From Egaibacter sp046050465 (GTDB taxonomy: Bacteria; Pseudomonadota; Gammaproteobacteria; Burkholderiales; Burkholderiaceae_C): a stretch of 64,000 nt of DNA. The notes beneath the pieces were generated by a model that saw only the letters and a program-made list of their open reading frames with translations, did not search any database and was not told the origin of the DNA. This document shows, piece after piece, positions 26,550 to 35,146 of the stretch. The DNA is taken from assembly GCA_046050465.1 (NCBI GenBank), contig JBJOPS010000008.1, positions 1-64,000 on the forward strand. The letters are read 5' to 3'. Position 1 is the first letter of the stretch, and every line of letters begins with the position of its first letter. Made by a program: the position numbers and the translations under genes.

Positions 26550-27158
26550 TTATTTCACCAAAGTGGCTGAGTTGATAAGAATGGGGGTTTTCGGAACATC
26601 CGAAGGAAAGGGGCCACCGGCACCTGTTGGTGAGTTTTTTATTTTGTTCACGACATCCATCCCACTGGTGACTTTGCCGAACACGGTATAGCCATAAGCT
26701 TGTGGTGTAGGGTCCAGAAAGGCATTGTCCTTGACGTTGATGAAAAACTGGGCGGATGCCGAATCGGGATCATTGGTACGTGCCATTGCGAGCGTGCCTG
26801 TTACATTGCGCAGTCCGCCTTTGACCAGGGCATTACGCCCTTCATGCACGACAGGTGCTCGTGTCTTCTTCTCGGCGTATTTGGCGTCATAACCGCCACC
26901 TTGAATCATGAAGTTGTCGATTACGCGGTGAAAAATCATCCCATCGTAGTGTCTGTCTTTCACGTACTGAAGAAAATTCTCAACGGTCTTGGGCGTTTTG
27001 TCAGGATACAGCTCTACTACAAAGTCTCCTGCTGTTGTTGAGAATTTCACTTTGAATGTATCTTGCGCCATGACCGGGCCAGTCGATAACACAGTTAGCG
27101 AGATAGCCAGCGCCATTGAGGTGATACACCGGTTGATCGAGGAAAAACTCAAATTCAT
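26550..27158 (-). CDS. ppiA: Periplasmic cyclophilin, peptidyl-prolyl isomerase A
   Basis: This is a periplasmic prolyl isomerase. An N-terminal signal peptide (about residues 1-31, ending PVMAQ) precedes a cyclophilin domain with GMIFHRVIDNFMIQGGGY, TLAMARTNDPDSASAQFFINV and YTVFGKVTSGMDVVNKI. The protein is 202 residues. Its start overlaps the end of the L,D-transpeptidase gene by 4 nt, tying it to the envelope gene string TPR-LDT-ppiA-ppiB-lpxH. It is clearly paralogous to its neighbour ppiB. Confidence 0.94.
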   Translation of the reverse strand: MNLSFSSINRCITSMALAISLTVLSTGPVMAQDTFKVKFSTTAGDFVVELYPDKTPKTVENFLQYVKDRHYDGMIFHRVIDNFMIQGGGYDAKYAEKKTRAPVVHEGRNALVKGGLRNVTGTLAMARTNDPDSASAQFFINVKDNAFLDPTPQAYGYTVFGKVTSGMDVVNKIKNSPTGAGGPFPSDVPKTPILINSATLVK

Positions 27159-28375
27159 CCAACTACTCCTTCAAAAAATACCTTCCAGCGGTTGTCCTGG
27201 CGAATCCAGTACTGGCGTTTGACAGGCCCAACCGGCAAGCCTGTGACTACCTCACTGAATGTCACCACCATGGTGTCAGCAGTGTCTTTCCAGCGCAGAT
27301 AGGAGAGGTTTTTGAGCAAAACGGGACGGCCCTCCAGTTTGTTGACTTCGGTGCGCAGTAAGGGTGACCATTCACGCAGCGTTTTACCGAAACTGTTGAA
27401 ATCCTGTGTGTAAAAGTCCAGCAGTTTGTTGATGTTGCCACCTGATTTGGCTTCTCGCCAGGCTTCAAGAGTGTCTTCAAAAGGTTTACTTTCTGCGCGG
27501 ATGGTTTGAGCAGAGTCCCATTGCAGATGAGTGGCTATCACTACGGGTGTGGTTCTGATTTCGACGGTTCGAATGATCCGGTCCAGATCCGGGTTGGACA
27601 AGGCCACGCAGCCATCAGTAGCCAGAGGGGCTCTGGAGAATTGGTCTGGTGGGGTGCCATGTAGCCAGATGCCACCCCCGGTTTTTCCTCGCTTGTTGTC
27701 CAGCGCATTGGGATAGTTGATGGGCAACGCTCCCGAACCGTAAAAGTCCCGCAGGGTCTTGGGATCAAGATTGCTGGTGATGAAGTACACCCCCAGCGGT
27801 GTACGCAGATCACCTTCGACCGATTTTTCTGCGCCAGACTTTCCCACGGAAACGTAAAAATCTGCTATCAGTGATAAGCCCGTTGCCGTATTCTCAAACA
27901 GGTACAACCGGGCTCGTGACAGATCCACTGCAATCGCATGTTTGTTCCGGGAGGAGAGTGAGAGGAACTGCGAAGGAATGCCGCCAGCAGGGGGGCGGTA
28001 TCGCAATGCCTTGAGCCGCATTTGCGATTCATCCCTCAGATCTGCCAATGCAGGGGCGGCTGCCTGTGCGATAGCGGGAGGAACATCTCCCAACATGTTC
28101 AGTGGCCGGATACGTGCAGCCAGCAAATCGCCATATACCAGCTGGGCCAGCAAGAAGGTGGGATAGTCGTTCACCAAACTTGCGGCTTTTGACAAGGCAT
28201 TCCGATTTTCCCCGTGCGCCGCCAGACGGTAAATTTCCATCAACCGGGTTTCTGCCGTGCCGGCGACGGTCGTCACCAGTCGCGGGACTGGTTTGCCTCT
28301 TGTCGCTGGAGTTGCAGTGGGAGTCATAAGTACTCCTACTGCCAGGCACAAAATTGACAGGTATCTTCGTGTCAT
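27155..28375 (-). CDS. L,D-transpeptidase (YkuD family) with C-terminal NTF2-like domain, copy 1
   Basis: L,D-transpeptidases use a catalytic Cys to make 3-3 peptidoglycan cross-links or attach or remove envelope proteins. After a signal peptide (MTRRYLSILCLAVG, cut near residue 24), a helical N-terminal part (about 40-140) leads into the YkuD domain (about 145-275). This contains EGDLRTPLGVYFIT, IWLHGTPPDQFSRAPLATDGCVAL with His239 and catalytic Cys256; the usual SHGC reads TDGC. The C-terminal 110 residues resemble an NTF2-like domain ending QYWIRQDNRWKVFFEG. I chose the ATG at 28375 because it starts a clean signal peptide; the frame opens at 28426. A close paralogue is at 56808-58109. Confidence 0.86.
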   Translation of the reverse strand: MTRRYLSILCLAVGVLMTPTATPATRGKPVPRLVTTVAGTAETRLMEIYRLAAHGENRNALSKAASLVNDYPTFLLAQLVYGDLLAARIRPLNMLGDVPPAIAQAAAPALADLRDESQMRLKALRYRPPAGGIPSQFLSLSSRNKHAIAVDLSRARLYLFENTATGLSLIADFYVSVGKSGAEKSVEGDLRTPLGVYFITSNLDPKTLRDFYGSGALPINYPNALDNKRGKTGGGIWLHGTPPDQFSRAPLATDGCVALSNPDLDRIIRTVEIRTTPVVIATHLQWDSAQTIRAESKPFEDTLEAWREAKSGGNINKLLDFYTQDFNSFGKTLREWSPLLRTEVNKLEGRPVLLKNLSYLRWKDTADTMVVTFSEVVTGLPVGPVKRQYWIRQDNRWKVFFEGVVG

Positions 28376-28388
28376 AAAATAGTAACCG

Positions 28389-28412
28389 GACACCAGGACA
28401 GGGCCTGGTGTC
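28389..28412 (-). promoter_or_regulatory. Strong hairpin between the TPR gene and the L,D-transpeptidase gene
   Basis: A perfect 9-bp inverted repeat (GACACCAGG / CCTGGTGTC, 6-nt loop) sits 14-37 bp upstream of the chosen L,D-transpeptidase start. No U-run follows, so it is more likely an RNA processing, stability or translation-control element than a terminator. If the earlier ATG at 28426 were used, it would be coding. Confidence 0.45.
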
Positions 28413-28426
28413 ACGCACCTGGGCAT

Positions 28427-29434
28427 TCAGGAACCGGTGGTTTCCCGCACGATGACCCAACGGTCTCCCACTTTGGCCAGATCAAGCGTCTTGCGGCTAG
28501 AGACAGCCAAACCATCTGCTTTGTAAGACTGACGAAATTTGGCGATAGCCTTGTCACCCGTTACCGAGAGGGACAGGTCCTCCAGTGATACGCTGATGCT
28601 GGATTTGCCCAAAATACGTGACCGACGCTCTTCTTCCCATGCTGCACGTGACTGGTTGCCCGGTGGGTCAAATGCTTTGCCGTAAGCAACCAGATAAGCA
28701 CTCATATCCTTTCGGGCCCAGGCTGCAGCCCATTCACGTACCGCAGCCTCAGCTTCTTTGCTGGACTCTCCTGACGCCATGGGTGCCGAAACAGGTGTTG
28801 CAGGCGATACAACAGGCAAGCCGGGCTTGGCTACCGGCACAACAACGGCAAGAGATGGTGCGGAGGACGGTGTGGCCACTGTGGCCAGTCGCGGTTGGCC
28901 CTTTGCGTTGGGAGTGAAAAGTTCACGGATCAGTGCCAGCTTGGGCTGCACGGCTGAATTATTGTTGTCCAGTTGCAATGCTTTGTTATAAGCTTGACTT
29001 GCAAGACGGGCATAGATATCACCCAGATTCTCATGGGCAGTTGCGTAGCTCGGATTGGTGCGGATCGCCATCTCCAGGGCGACGCGTGCCTTGTCAAACT
29101 GGCCTTGACTGGCATGCAGTACGGCCAGGTTGTTGTAAGGTTCTGGCAACTCCGGATAGTCCTCCGTCAGCTTGGTGAACGTGGCAAGTGCATCTGCTGG
29201 TTTGCCGGAGTCACGCTGTATCAAGCCTTTGAGAAAGCGCATTTGTGGATCACGCGGCTTGGAGGCCAGATACAGATCGGCCTTGGCCATGGCTTCCGGC
29301 AGCTTGCCGATGCGCACCAACTGGGCCACGTCACCATACTCGTCAGCGTGGGCATATGTATGTGTGATGGCAAAACAGGTCGCCAGCCCAACCAGCCGCA
29401 CACATTTAAGAATCCGGGTACAAGTTTGCATCAT
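28427..29434 (-). CDS. Periplasmic TPR protein with C-terminal NTF2-like domain
   Basis: This exported protein of about 335 residues has a signal peptide (MMQTCTRILKCVRLVGLATCFAITHTYAHA, about 30 residues), tetratricopeptide repeats (about 30-160: LPEPYNNLAVLHASQGQFDKARVALEMAIRTNPSYATAHENLGDIYARLASQAYNKAL), a Pro/Ala/Val linker and an NTF2-like domain (about 230-335). The last domain resembles the C-terminal domain of the L,D-transpeptidase encoded immediately downstream. TPRs mediate protein-protein contacts, so a partner role for that enzyme is a reasonable inference. I chose the ATG at 29434, which has AAGG four nt upstream; the frame opens at 29536. It is divergent from cysS. Confidence 0.82.
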   Translation of the reverse strand: MMQTCTRILKCVRLVGLATCFAITHTYAHADEYGDVAQLVRIGKLPEAMAKADLYLASKPRDPQMRFLKGLIQRDSGKPADALATFTKLTEDYPELPEPYNNLAVLHASQGQFDKARVALEMAIRTNPSYATAHENLGDIYARLASQAYNKALQLDNNNSAVQPKLALIRELFTPNAKGQPRLATVATPSSAPSLAVVVPVAKPGLPVVSPATPVSAPMASGESSKEAEAAVREWAAAWARKDMSAYLVAYGKAFDPPGNQSRAAWEEERRSRILGKSSISVSLEDLSLSVTGDKAIAKFRQSYKADGLAVSSRKTLDLAKVGDRWVIVRETTGS

Positions 29435-29560
29435 AAAGCCTTGCTTTGAATGGGTCTGTCTGGAAAGCCCTTCAATCGGGGCTTTATACTGTTTCCATTG
29501 TAGCTGAGGGGTGTGGCAACCCGGGCTCAGCACCATTCAAAGTCGGTATCCAACACATTC

Positions 29561-30991
29561 ATGAGTTTGCGCATCTACAACACGCTGTCGCGTGGTCTTG
29601 AACCGTTTTCCCCGATAGAGCCAGGCCACGTGCGCATGTATGTGTGTGGCATGACGATTTATGACCTGTGCCATATCGGGCACGCCCGCATGATGATGGC
29701 GTTTGACGTGGCGCAGCGTTGGCTCAAAAGCAGTGGCTACCGGGTCACCTATGTGCGCAACATCACGGACATTGATGACAAGATCATCAAGCGCGCGGTG
29801 GAGAGGGGCATCACCATTCGCGCGCTGACCGACGAGATGATTGTGGCCATGCATGCCGACATTGGCCTGTTGGGCATCGAGACGCCCACGCGGGAGCCGC
29901 GCGCCACGGAATATGTGCCCCAGATGCTGGATTTGATCAAACGGCTGGAAGCCAAAGGCCTGGCCTACCACGCGCCCGGTGGCGACGTGAACTATGCGGT
30001 GCGCAAGTTTCCCGGCTACGGCAAGCTGTCGGGCAAGTCGCTGGACGAGCTGCGTGCGGGTGAACGGGTGGCCGTGCTGGATGGCAAGGAAGACCCGCTG
30101 GATTTTGTTTTATGGAAATCGGCCAAGGAAACCGAGCCCGATGACGCCAAATGGAGCAGCCCGTATGGCAAGGGCCGCCCTGGCTGGCACATCGAGTGCT
30201 CGGCCATGAGCTGCCAGACGCTGGGCGAAACCTTTGACATTCACGGGGGCGGCGCGGACCTGCAGTTTCCACACCACGAAAACGAAATTGCCCAGAGCGA
30301 AGGCGTCAGCGGCAAACCAATGGCGAAATTCTGGGTGCACAACGGTTTTGTGCGCGTGGACAACGAGAAGATGTCCAAGAGCCTGGGCAATTTTTTCACC
30401 ATCCGGGAGGTGCTGGCGAAGTACGATGCCGAGACGGTGCGTTTCTTTTTGGTTCGCACGCATTACCGCACCGCGCTGAATTACAGCGATGTGCATCTGG
30501 ATGATGCGCGCCAGTCACTCAAGCGGTTGTACACGGCATTGGACCTGGTGCCGCCTGTTGGCATGGCGATTGACTGGAACAACCCATTCGCTGCGCGGTT
30601 CAAGGCGGCGATGGACGAGGATTTTGGTACGCCGGAGGCCATGGCCGTTTTGTTTGATCTGGCTTCGGAAGTAAACAAAAGCAAATCCTCTGAAACTGCC
30701 GGTTTGCTCAGAGCGCTTGGCGGTTGCCTGGGTTTGTTGCAGTTGGATCCCAGAAGTTTTCTGCAAGGCCGATTGGGCGGTACAGTTGTCTCTGGGACTC
30801 TGAATCTCACTGAACAACAGGATGCGACGGTTTTTTATGGGGCAGCGAGTATCGAACGTTTGATCGCCGAACGCGCCACCGCCAAAGCCGCCAAAAACTT
30901 CGCCGAGGCCGACCGCATCCGCAAGGAGCTGCTCGGTCAAGGTATCGTGCTGAAAGACTCGCCAACCGGCACCATGTGGGAAGCGCAATGA
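29561..30991 (+). CDS. cysS: Cysteinyl-tRNA synthetase
   Basis: CysRS charges tRNA-Cys. The class I motifs are clear: the zinc ligand in YVCGMTIYD, HIGHARMMMAFD (HIGH), the CSAMS zinc-site region, GGGADLQFPHHENEIAQSE and KMSKSLGNF (KMSKS). With the ATG at 29561 the protein is 476 residues, close to the usual 460-480. The frame opens earlier at 29513 but lacks support there. It heads the plus-strand series cysS-glycosylase-accA-tilS-lysC. Confidence 0.96.
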   Translation: MSLRIYNTLSRGLEPFSPIEPGHVRMYVCGMTIYDLCHIGHARMMMAFDVAQRWLKSSGYRVTYVRNITDIDDKIIKRAVERGITIRALTDEMIVAMHADIGLLGIETPTREPRATEYVPQMLDLIKRLEAKGLAYHAPGGDVNYAVRKFPGYGKLSGKSLDELRAGERVAVLDGKEDPLDFVLWKSAKETEPDDAKWSSPYGKGRPGWHIECSAMSCQTLGETFDIHGGGADLQFPHHENEIAQSEGVSGKPMAKFWVHNGFVRVDNEKMSKSLGNFFTIREVLAKYDAETVRFFLVRTHYRTALNYSDVHLDDARQSLKRLYTALDLVPPVGMAIDWNNPFAARFKAAMDEDFGTPEAMAVLFDLASEVNKSKSSETAGLLRALGGCLGLLQLDPRSFLQGRLGGTVVSGTLNLTEQQDATVFYGAASIERLIAERATAKAAKNFAEADRIRKELLGQGIVLKDSPTGTMWEAQ

Positions 30992-31045
30992 AAAAATGCA
31001 TAAAAATACCAGCCAAATTGCCATTTAGCCCACGAAAACAGTGCA

Positions 31046-31696
31046 ATGGCAGCTACTAAAATCATAGCAGATGCGGCGTCCACGCCGCACTACTGGGCGG
31101 ACGCCTGCAAACACCTGGTCAAGAAAGACCGGGTGATGAAGCGCCTGATTCCCCAGTTTGGTGATGCCTGCCTGCAAACCCGGGGCGACGCCTTCACCAC
31201 ACTGGCGCGCAGCATTGTGGGGCAGCAGATCTCGGTCAAGGCCGCGCAAACCGTGTGGGACCGTTTCGCCAAGCTGCCGCGCAAAATCACCGCGCCCAAC
31301 GTGCTCAAGCTCAAGGTGGACGACATGCGCGCCGCGGGCCTGAGCGTGCGCAAGGTGGAGTATCTGGTTGATCTGGCGCTGCACTTTGACAGTGGTGCCA
31401 TCAACGCCAAGGCGTGGGAAGGCATGGATGACGAGGCCATCATCGCCGGACTGGTGGGCATTCGCGGTATCGGGCGCTGGACGGCGGAGATGTTCCTGAT
31501 CTTTCACCTGATGCGCCCCAACGTACTGCCGCTGGACGATGTGGGGCTGATCAACGGCATCAGCCAGAATTATTTCTCGGGTGAGGTGGTCAGCCGCAGT
31601 GATGCCCGGGAAGTGGCCGCCGCCTGGACGCCATTTTGCAGCGTTGCTACTTGGTATATTTGGCGCTCTCTGGACCCCCTGCCAGTGGCTTATTAG
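31046..31696 (+). CDS. DNA-3-methyladenine glycosylase, AlkA/HhH-GPD family
   Basis: This is a base-excision repair glycosylase for alkylated purines. The 216-residue protein has the HhH-GPD fold: SIVGQQISVKAA (residues 56-67), helix-hairpin-helix LVGIRGIGRWTAEMFLIF (about 136-153) and catalytic Asp165 in LPLDDVGL. It lacks the N-terminal domain of E. coli AlkA, so it is the short type common in Burkholderiales. Unusually, the start codon and first residues (ATKIIADA) are encoded by a dispersed palindromic repeat (31052-31068), so the N-terminus may be recently formed. The true start could be later, but no strong later start precedes the conserved part. Confidence 0.87.
   Translation: MAATKIIADAASTPHYWADACKHLVKKDRVMKRLIPQFGDACLQTRGDAFTTLARSIVGQQISVKAAQTVWDRFAKLPRKITAPNVLKLKVDDMRAAGLSVRKVEYLVDLALHFDSGAINAKAWEGMDDEAIIAGLVGIRGIGRWTAEMFLIFHLMRPNVLPLDDVGLINGISQNYFSGEVVSRSDAREVAAAWTPFCSVATWYIWRSLDPLPVAY
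31052..31068 (+). repeat. 17-bp dispersed palindrome, copy B
   Basis: GCTAC-TAAAATC-ATAGC begins 3 bp after the start codon of the glycosylase gene and is translated as ATKIIA, the same reading phase as copies A and C. Confidence 0.7.
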
Positions 31697-31754
31697 GCGG
31701 GTGGTGTTACAGTGCGGTCGGTTTGAGGCCTGAAAGGGGCTCAATACGAACGGC

Positions 31755-31781
31755 ATGAAGAAGGGGTACGTTGTTGGCTAA
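31755..31781 (+). other. Eight-codon upstream open reading frame over the accA start
   Basis: An ATG at 31755 opens eight codons ending in TAA at 31779-31781. It spans the accA ribosome binding site (AAGGGG) and both candidate TTG start codons in another frame. Translation of this leader would interfere with or couple to accA initiation. It may also be chance. Confidence 0.35.
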
Positions 31782-32751
31782 AAAATCATTTCTCGACTTT
31801 GAGCAACCGATTGCCGAGTTGGAGGGCAAGATCGAAGAGCTGCGTTACGTGCAGAACGAGTCTGCGGTGGATATCTCCACCGAGATCGACCAGCTGAGCA
31901 AAAAGAGCCAGCAGCTCACCAAAGACATCTACAGCGACCTGACGCCCTGGCAGATCACCAAGATTGCACGCCACATCGAGCGACCCTACACGCTGGATTA
32001 CGTCAATGAAATCTTTACCCATTTTGTTGAACTGCACGGTGACCGGCATTTTGCGGACGACCTGAGCATCGTCGGTGGCCTGGCCCGCTTCAACGGCACG
32101 CCGTGTATGGTGATTGGCCAGCAAAAGGGGCGTGATACCAATGAGCGCCGTCTGCGCAATTTCGGCATGAGCAAGCCCGAGGGCTACCGCAAGGCCCTGC
32201 GACTGATGAAGACGGCCGAGAAGTTCAAGATTCCCGTCTTCACGTTTGTTGATACGCCGGGTGCCTACCCTGGCATTGACGCCGAAGAGCGTTGCCAGTC
32301 CGAGGCCATTGGCCGCAATATTTTCGAGATGGCGCAGCTGGAAGTGCCCATCATCACCACCATCATTGGCGAAGGCGGCTCCGGCGGCGCGCTGGCCATT
32401 TCGGTGGGGGACCAGGTGCTGATGCTGCAGTATTCCATTTACTCCGTCATCAGCCCCGAAGGCTGTGCCTCCATTCTGTGGAAAACCTCCGACAAGGCGC
32501 AGGACGCTGCAGATGCGCTGGGCATCACCGCGCACCGCCTAAAGGCGCTGGGGTTGGTGGACAAAATTGTCAACGAGCCTGTGGGCGGCGCACACCGGGA
32601 CCACAAGCAGATGGCGGCTTTTCTCAAGCGCGCGCTGGGCGATGCGTTTCGCCAGGTGAGCGACCTGAAGGTCAAGGAACTGCTGGAGCGTCGTTACGAC
32701 CGGCTGCAAAGTTATGGCCGCTTCACCGACACCAAGGCCAGCAGCAAATAA
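31774..32751 (+). CDS. accA: Acetyl-CoA carboxylase carboxyltransferase subunit alpha
   Basis: AccA pairs with AccD to transfer the carboxyl group from biotin to acetyl-CoA, the first step of fatty acid synthesis. The N-terminus KKSFLDFEQPIAELE and the core HGDRHFADDLSIVGGLARF, TPGAYPGIDAEERCQSEAI and IGEGGSGGALAI are diagnostic. The length is about 325 residues. No ATG is usable: the only upstream ATG (31755) is closed by a stop. The TTG at 31774 lies 7 nt after AAGGGG and gives MAKKSFLDF, matching relatives; a TTG at 31771 is alternative. Confidence 0.95.
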   Translation: MAKKSFLDFEQPIAELEGKIEELRYVQNESAVDISTEIDQLSKKSQQLTKDIYSDLTPWQITKIARHIERPYTLDYVNEIFTHFVELHGDRHFADDLSIVGGLARFNGTPCMVIGQQKGRDTNERRLRNFGMSKPEGYRKALRLMKTAEKFKIPVFTFVDTPGAYPGIDAEERCQSEAIGRNIFEMAQLEVPIITTIIGEGGSGGALAISVGDQVLMLQYSIYSVISPEGCASILWKTSDKAQDAADALGITAHRLKALGLVDKIVNEPVGGAHRDHKQMAAFLKRALGDAFRQVSDLKVKELLERRYDRLQSYGRFTDTKASSK

Positions 32752-32770
32752 TCTCGCTGCCGGATAACCC

Positions 32771-33781
32771 ATGAGTCAGTCACTGGCTGACGTTGTTTCC
32801 CGTTTCAAGCCCGGGCTGCCCCTGTGGGTGGCCTACAGCGGCGGCGCCGACTCCACCGCCTTGCTGCTGGCCTGTGCCGACAAATGGCCGGGGCAGGTGA
32901 GGGCGGTTCACATTCACCACGGCTTGCAGGCAGCGGCGGACGATTTCGAGCGGCATTGCGTTGCATTCTGTGTCGCGCACAACATCCCGCTCATCACCCA
33001 GCGGGTGAATGCTGCGAATTCTCCTGGTCAGAGCCCTGAAGATGCTGCAAGACGTGCCCGTTATGATGCTTTTAAGGCTTTAGCCCTCGTAGAATATGCG
33101 CAGAGTGCTATTAAAAATATAGCAAAATCTGAAGCTATGCATCTGGCCATTGCGCAACATGCCGATGATCAGGTGGAGACCATTTTGCTGGCGCTCAGCC
33201 GTGGCGCGGGCCTGGCGGGCTTGAGCGGCATGCCTGCCCGGTGGGAGCGTGACGGCATCCATTACCACCGGCCGCTGTTGGGCGTCAGTGGGGCAGACAT
33301 TCGCACCTGGCTGGCTGATCGCGGCCTGATTGCCGGCCTGCCGCTGGGCCAGGGCTTCATCGAAGACCCGACCAATGCCGATGAGCAATTCACCCGCAAC
33401 CGCATCCGCGCGCGTTTGCTGCCCGCGCTGGAGGCGGCGTTCCCGCATTTTCGTGCGACATTTGCCCGCAGTGGCGCCCACGCTGCGCAGGCGCAGGAGC
33501 TGTTGCTGGAGGTGGCGCGGCAGGACTTGCAGGCCTTGTTGTCGTCGGACGGCAGCGCCCCTGTCATCGAGAAAGTTCGCCAGCTCTCCCGTGCCCGCCA
33601 GGCCAATGCCCTGCGCCACTGGCTCAAAACTGCGCATGACACCGTACCCAGCACCGCCCAACTGGACGAGTTGCTGGACCAGATTGCGGCCTGCAGCACG
33701 CGTGGCCATCACATTCACATCAAGGCCGGCGCCGGGTTTGTGCGGCGCTTGGGCATCGTGCTCGATTGGTACAATCCCTAG
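32771..33781 (+). CDS. tilS: tRNA(Ile)-lysidine synthetase
   Basis: TilS converts the wobble C of the CAU anticodon of a minor tRNA-Ile into lysidine, allowing AUA decoding. The PP-loop ATPase motif AYSGGADSTALLLA is at residues 18-31, and AQHADDQVETILLALSRGAGLAGLSGM follows. At 336 residues it is short, with only the start of the C-terminal substrate-binding part. Residues about 110-124 (SAIKNIAKSEA) are encoded by a dispersed repeat (33107-33123) and interrupt the usual helix before the HADDQVET motif. It follows accA by 20 bp. Confidence 0.92.
   Translation: MSQSLADVVSRFKPGLPLWVAYSGGADSTALLLACADKWPGQVRAVHIHHGLQAAADDFERHCVAFCVAHNIPLITQRVNAANSPGQSPEDAARRARYDAFKALALVEYAQSAIKNIAKSEAMHLAIAQHADDQVETILLALSRGAGLAGLSGMPARWERDGIHYHRPLLGVSGADIRTWLADRGLIAGLPLGQGFIEDPTNADEQFTRNRIRARLLPALEAAFPHFRATFARSGAHAAQAQELLLEVARQDLQALLSSDGSAPVIEKVRQLSRARQANALRHWLKTAHDTVPSTAQLDELLDQIAACSTRGHHIHIKAGAGFVRRLGIVLDWYNP
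33107..33123 (+). repeat. 17-bp dispersed palindrome, copy C
   Basis: GCTAT-TAAAAAT-ATAGC is a perfect 5-bp-arm palindrome inside tilS, read as AIKNIA in the same phase as copies A and B. The preceding TGCGCAG and following CAAA match copy A. Confidence 0.7.
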
Positions 33782-33827
33782 GTTTTGCTTCCAAAAAGCT
33801 TGAAAAAGCGCCTAGAAAACCTTACCC

Positions 33828-35096
33828 ATGGCATTGATAGTTCACAAATACGGCGGCACGTCGATGGGCTCGCCCGAGCGCATCCGAAATGTTGCCAAAC
33901 GCGTTACCAAATGGGCACGCGCCGGTCATCAAATGGTGGTCGTTCCCAGCGCCATGAGCGGCGAGACGAACCGGCTGCTTGGCCTGGCCAAGGAATTGGC
34001 CCCCTCTAAAACCACAGACGCCTACAGCCGCGAGCTGGACATGCTGGCTGCCACCGGCGAGCAGGCATCCAGCGCGCTGCTGGCCATTGCGCTGCAGGCC
34101 GAGGGCATGGAGTCGGTGAGTTATGCCGGCTGGCAGGTGCCCATCAAGACCAACAGCGCCTACACCAAGGCCCGTATCGAGTCGATTGATGACAAGCGCG
34201 TGCGCGCCGATCTGGCCGCGGGCAAAGTGGTCATCGTCACCGGTTTTCAGGGTGTAGACGCAGCGGGCAACATCACCACGCTGGGCCGGGGCGGCAGCGA
34301 CACCTCGGCTGTGGCCGTGGCCGCTGCCATGAAAGCTGCCGAATGCCTGATCTACACCGATGTGGACGGCGTTTACACCACCGACCCCCGTGTGGTGCCC
34401 GAGGCGCGGCGCCTGCACACCGTGAGCTTTGAGGAGATGCTGGAGATGGCATCCATGGGCTCCAAGGTGCTGCAGATCCGCTCGGTGGAGTTTGCCGGTA
34501 AATACAAGGTGCCGCTGCGCGTGCTCTCCAGCTTCACCCCGTGGGATATTGATATTGTTGAAGAAGCCAAGTCAGGCACTTTGATCACTTTTGAGGAAGA
34601 CGAGCATATGGAACAAGCCATCGTGTCAGGCATCGCGTTCAACCGCGACGAAGCCAAAATCTCTGTGCTGGGTGTGCCCGATACCCCGGGCATTGCGTAC
34701 CAGATTCTGGGCGCCGTGGCCGACGCCAATATCGACGTGGACGTGATCATCCAGAACGTCAGCAAGGACGGCAAAACCGACTTCAGCTTCACCGTGAACC
34801 GCGGCGACTACGCCAGGGCCATTGACATCCTGAAGGAGCGCGTGTTGCCCAAGCTGGGCGCGAATGAAGTCACCGGTGACGCCAAAATCTGCAAAGTCTC
34901 CATCGTCGGCATTGGCATGCGCAGCCACGTGGGCATCGCCAGCAAGATGTTCCGCAGCCTGAGCGAGGAGGGCATCAACATCCAGATGATTTCTACCTCC
35001 GAGATCAAAACCTCGGTGGTGATTGACGAAAAATACATGGAACTGGCCGTGCGCGCCCTGCACAAGGCGTTCGACCTGGATCAGCAACCAGCCTGA
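33828..35096 (+). CDS. lysC: Aspartate kinase, lysine/threonine/methionine pathway
   Basis: LysC phosphorylates aspartate, the entry step to lysine, threonine, methionine and diaminopimelate. The 422-residue protein begins ALIVHKYGGTSMGSPERI (nucleotide-binding KYGGTS), with TLGRGGSDTSAVA and YTDVDGVYTTDPR in the kinase domain. Two C-terminal ACT domains (about 265-420) include SVLGVPDTPGIAYQIL and the MISTSEIKTSVV effector-site region, so feedback inhibition by lysine and/or threonine is expected. The monofunctional ACT-fused form is typical of the group. The tRNA-Ser gene follows. Confidence 0.96.
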   Translation: MALIVHKYGGTSMGSPERIRNVAKRVTKWARAGHQMVVVPSAMSGETNRLLGLAKELAPSKTTDAYSRELDMLAATGEQASSALLAIALQAEGMESVSYAGWQVPIKTNSAYTKARIESIDDKRVRADLAAGKVVIVTGFQGVDAAGNITTLGRGGSDTSAVAVAAAMKAAECLIYTDVDGVYTTDPRVVPEARRLHTVSFEEMLEMASMGSKVLQIRSVEFAGKYKVPLRVLSSFTPWDIDIVEEAKSGTLITFEEDEHMEQAIVSGIAFNRDEAKISVLGVPDTPGIAYQILGAVADANIDVDVIIQNVSKDGKTDFSFTVNRGDYARAIDILKERVLPKLGANEVTGDAKICKVSIVGIGMRSHVGIASKMFRSLSEEGINIQMISTSEIKTSVVIDEKYMELAVRALHKAFDLDQQPA

Positions 35097-35146
35097 CCGG
35101 CAGCCGCCATTGCGGCTGGTCGTAGTCGTGAGATAATCGACCTATT

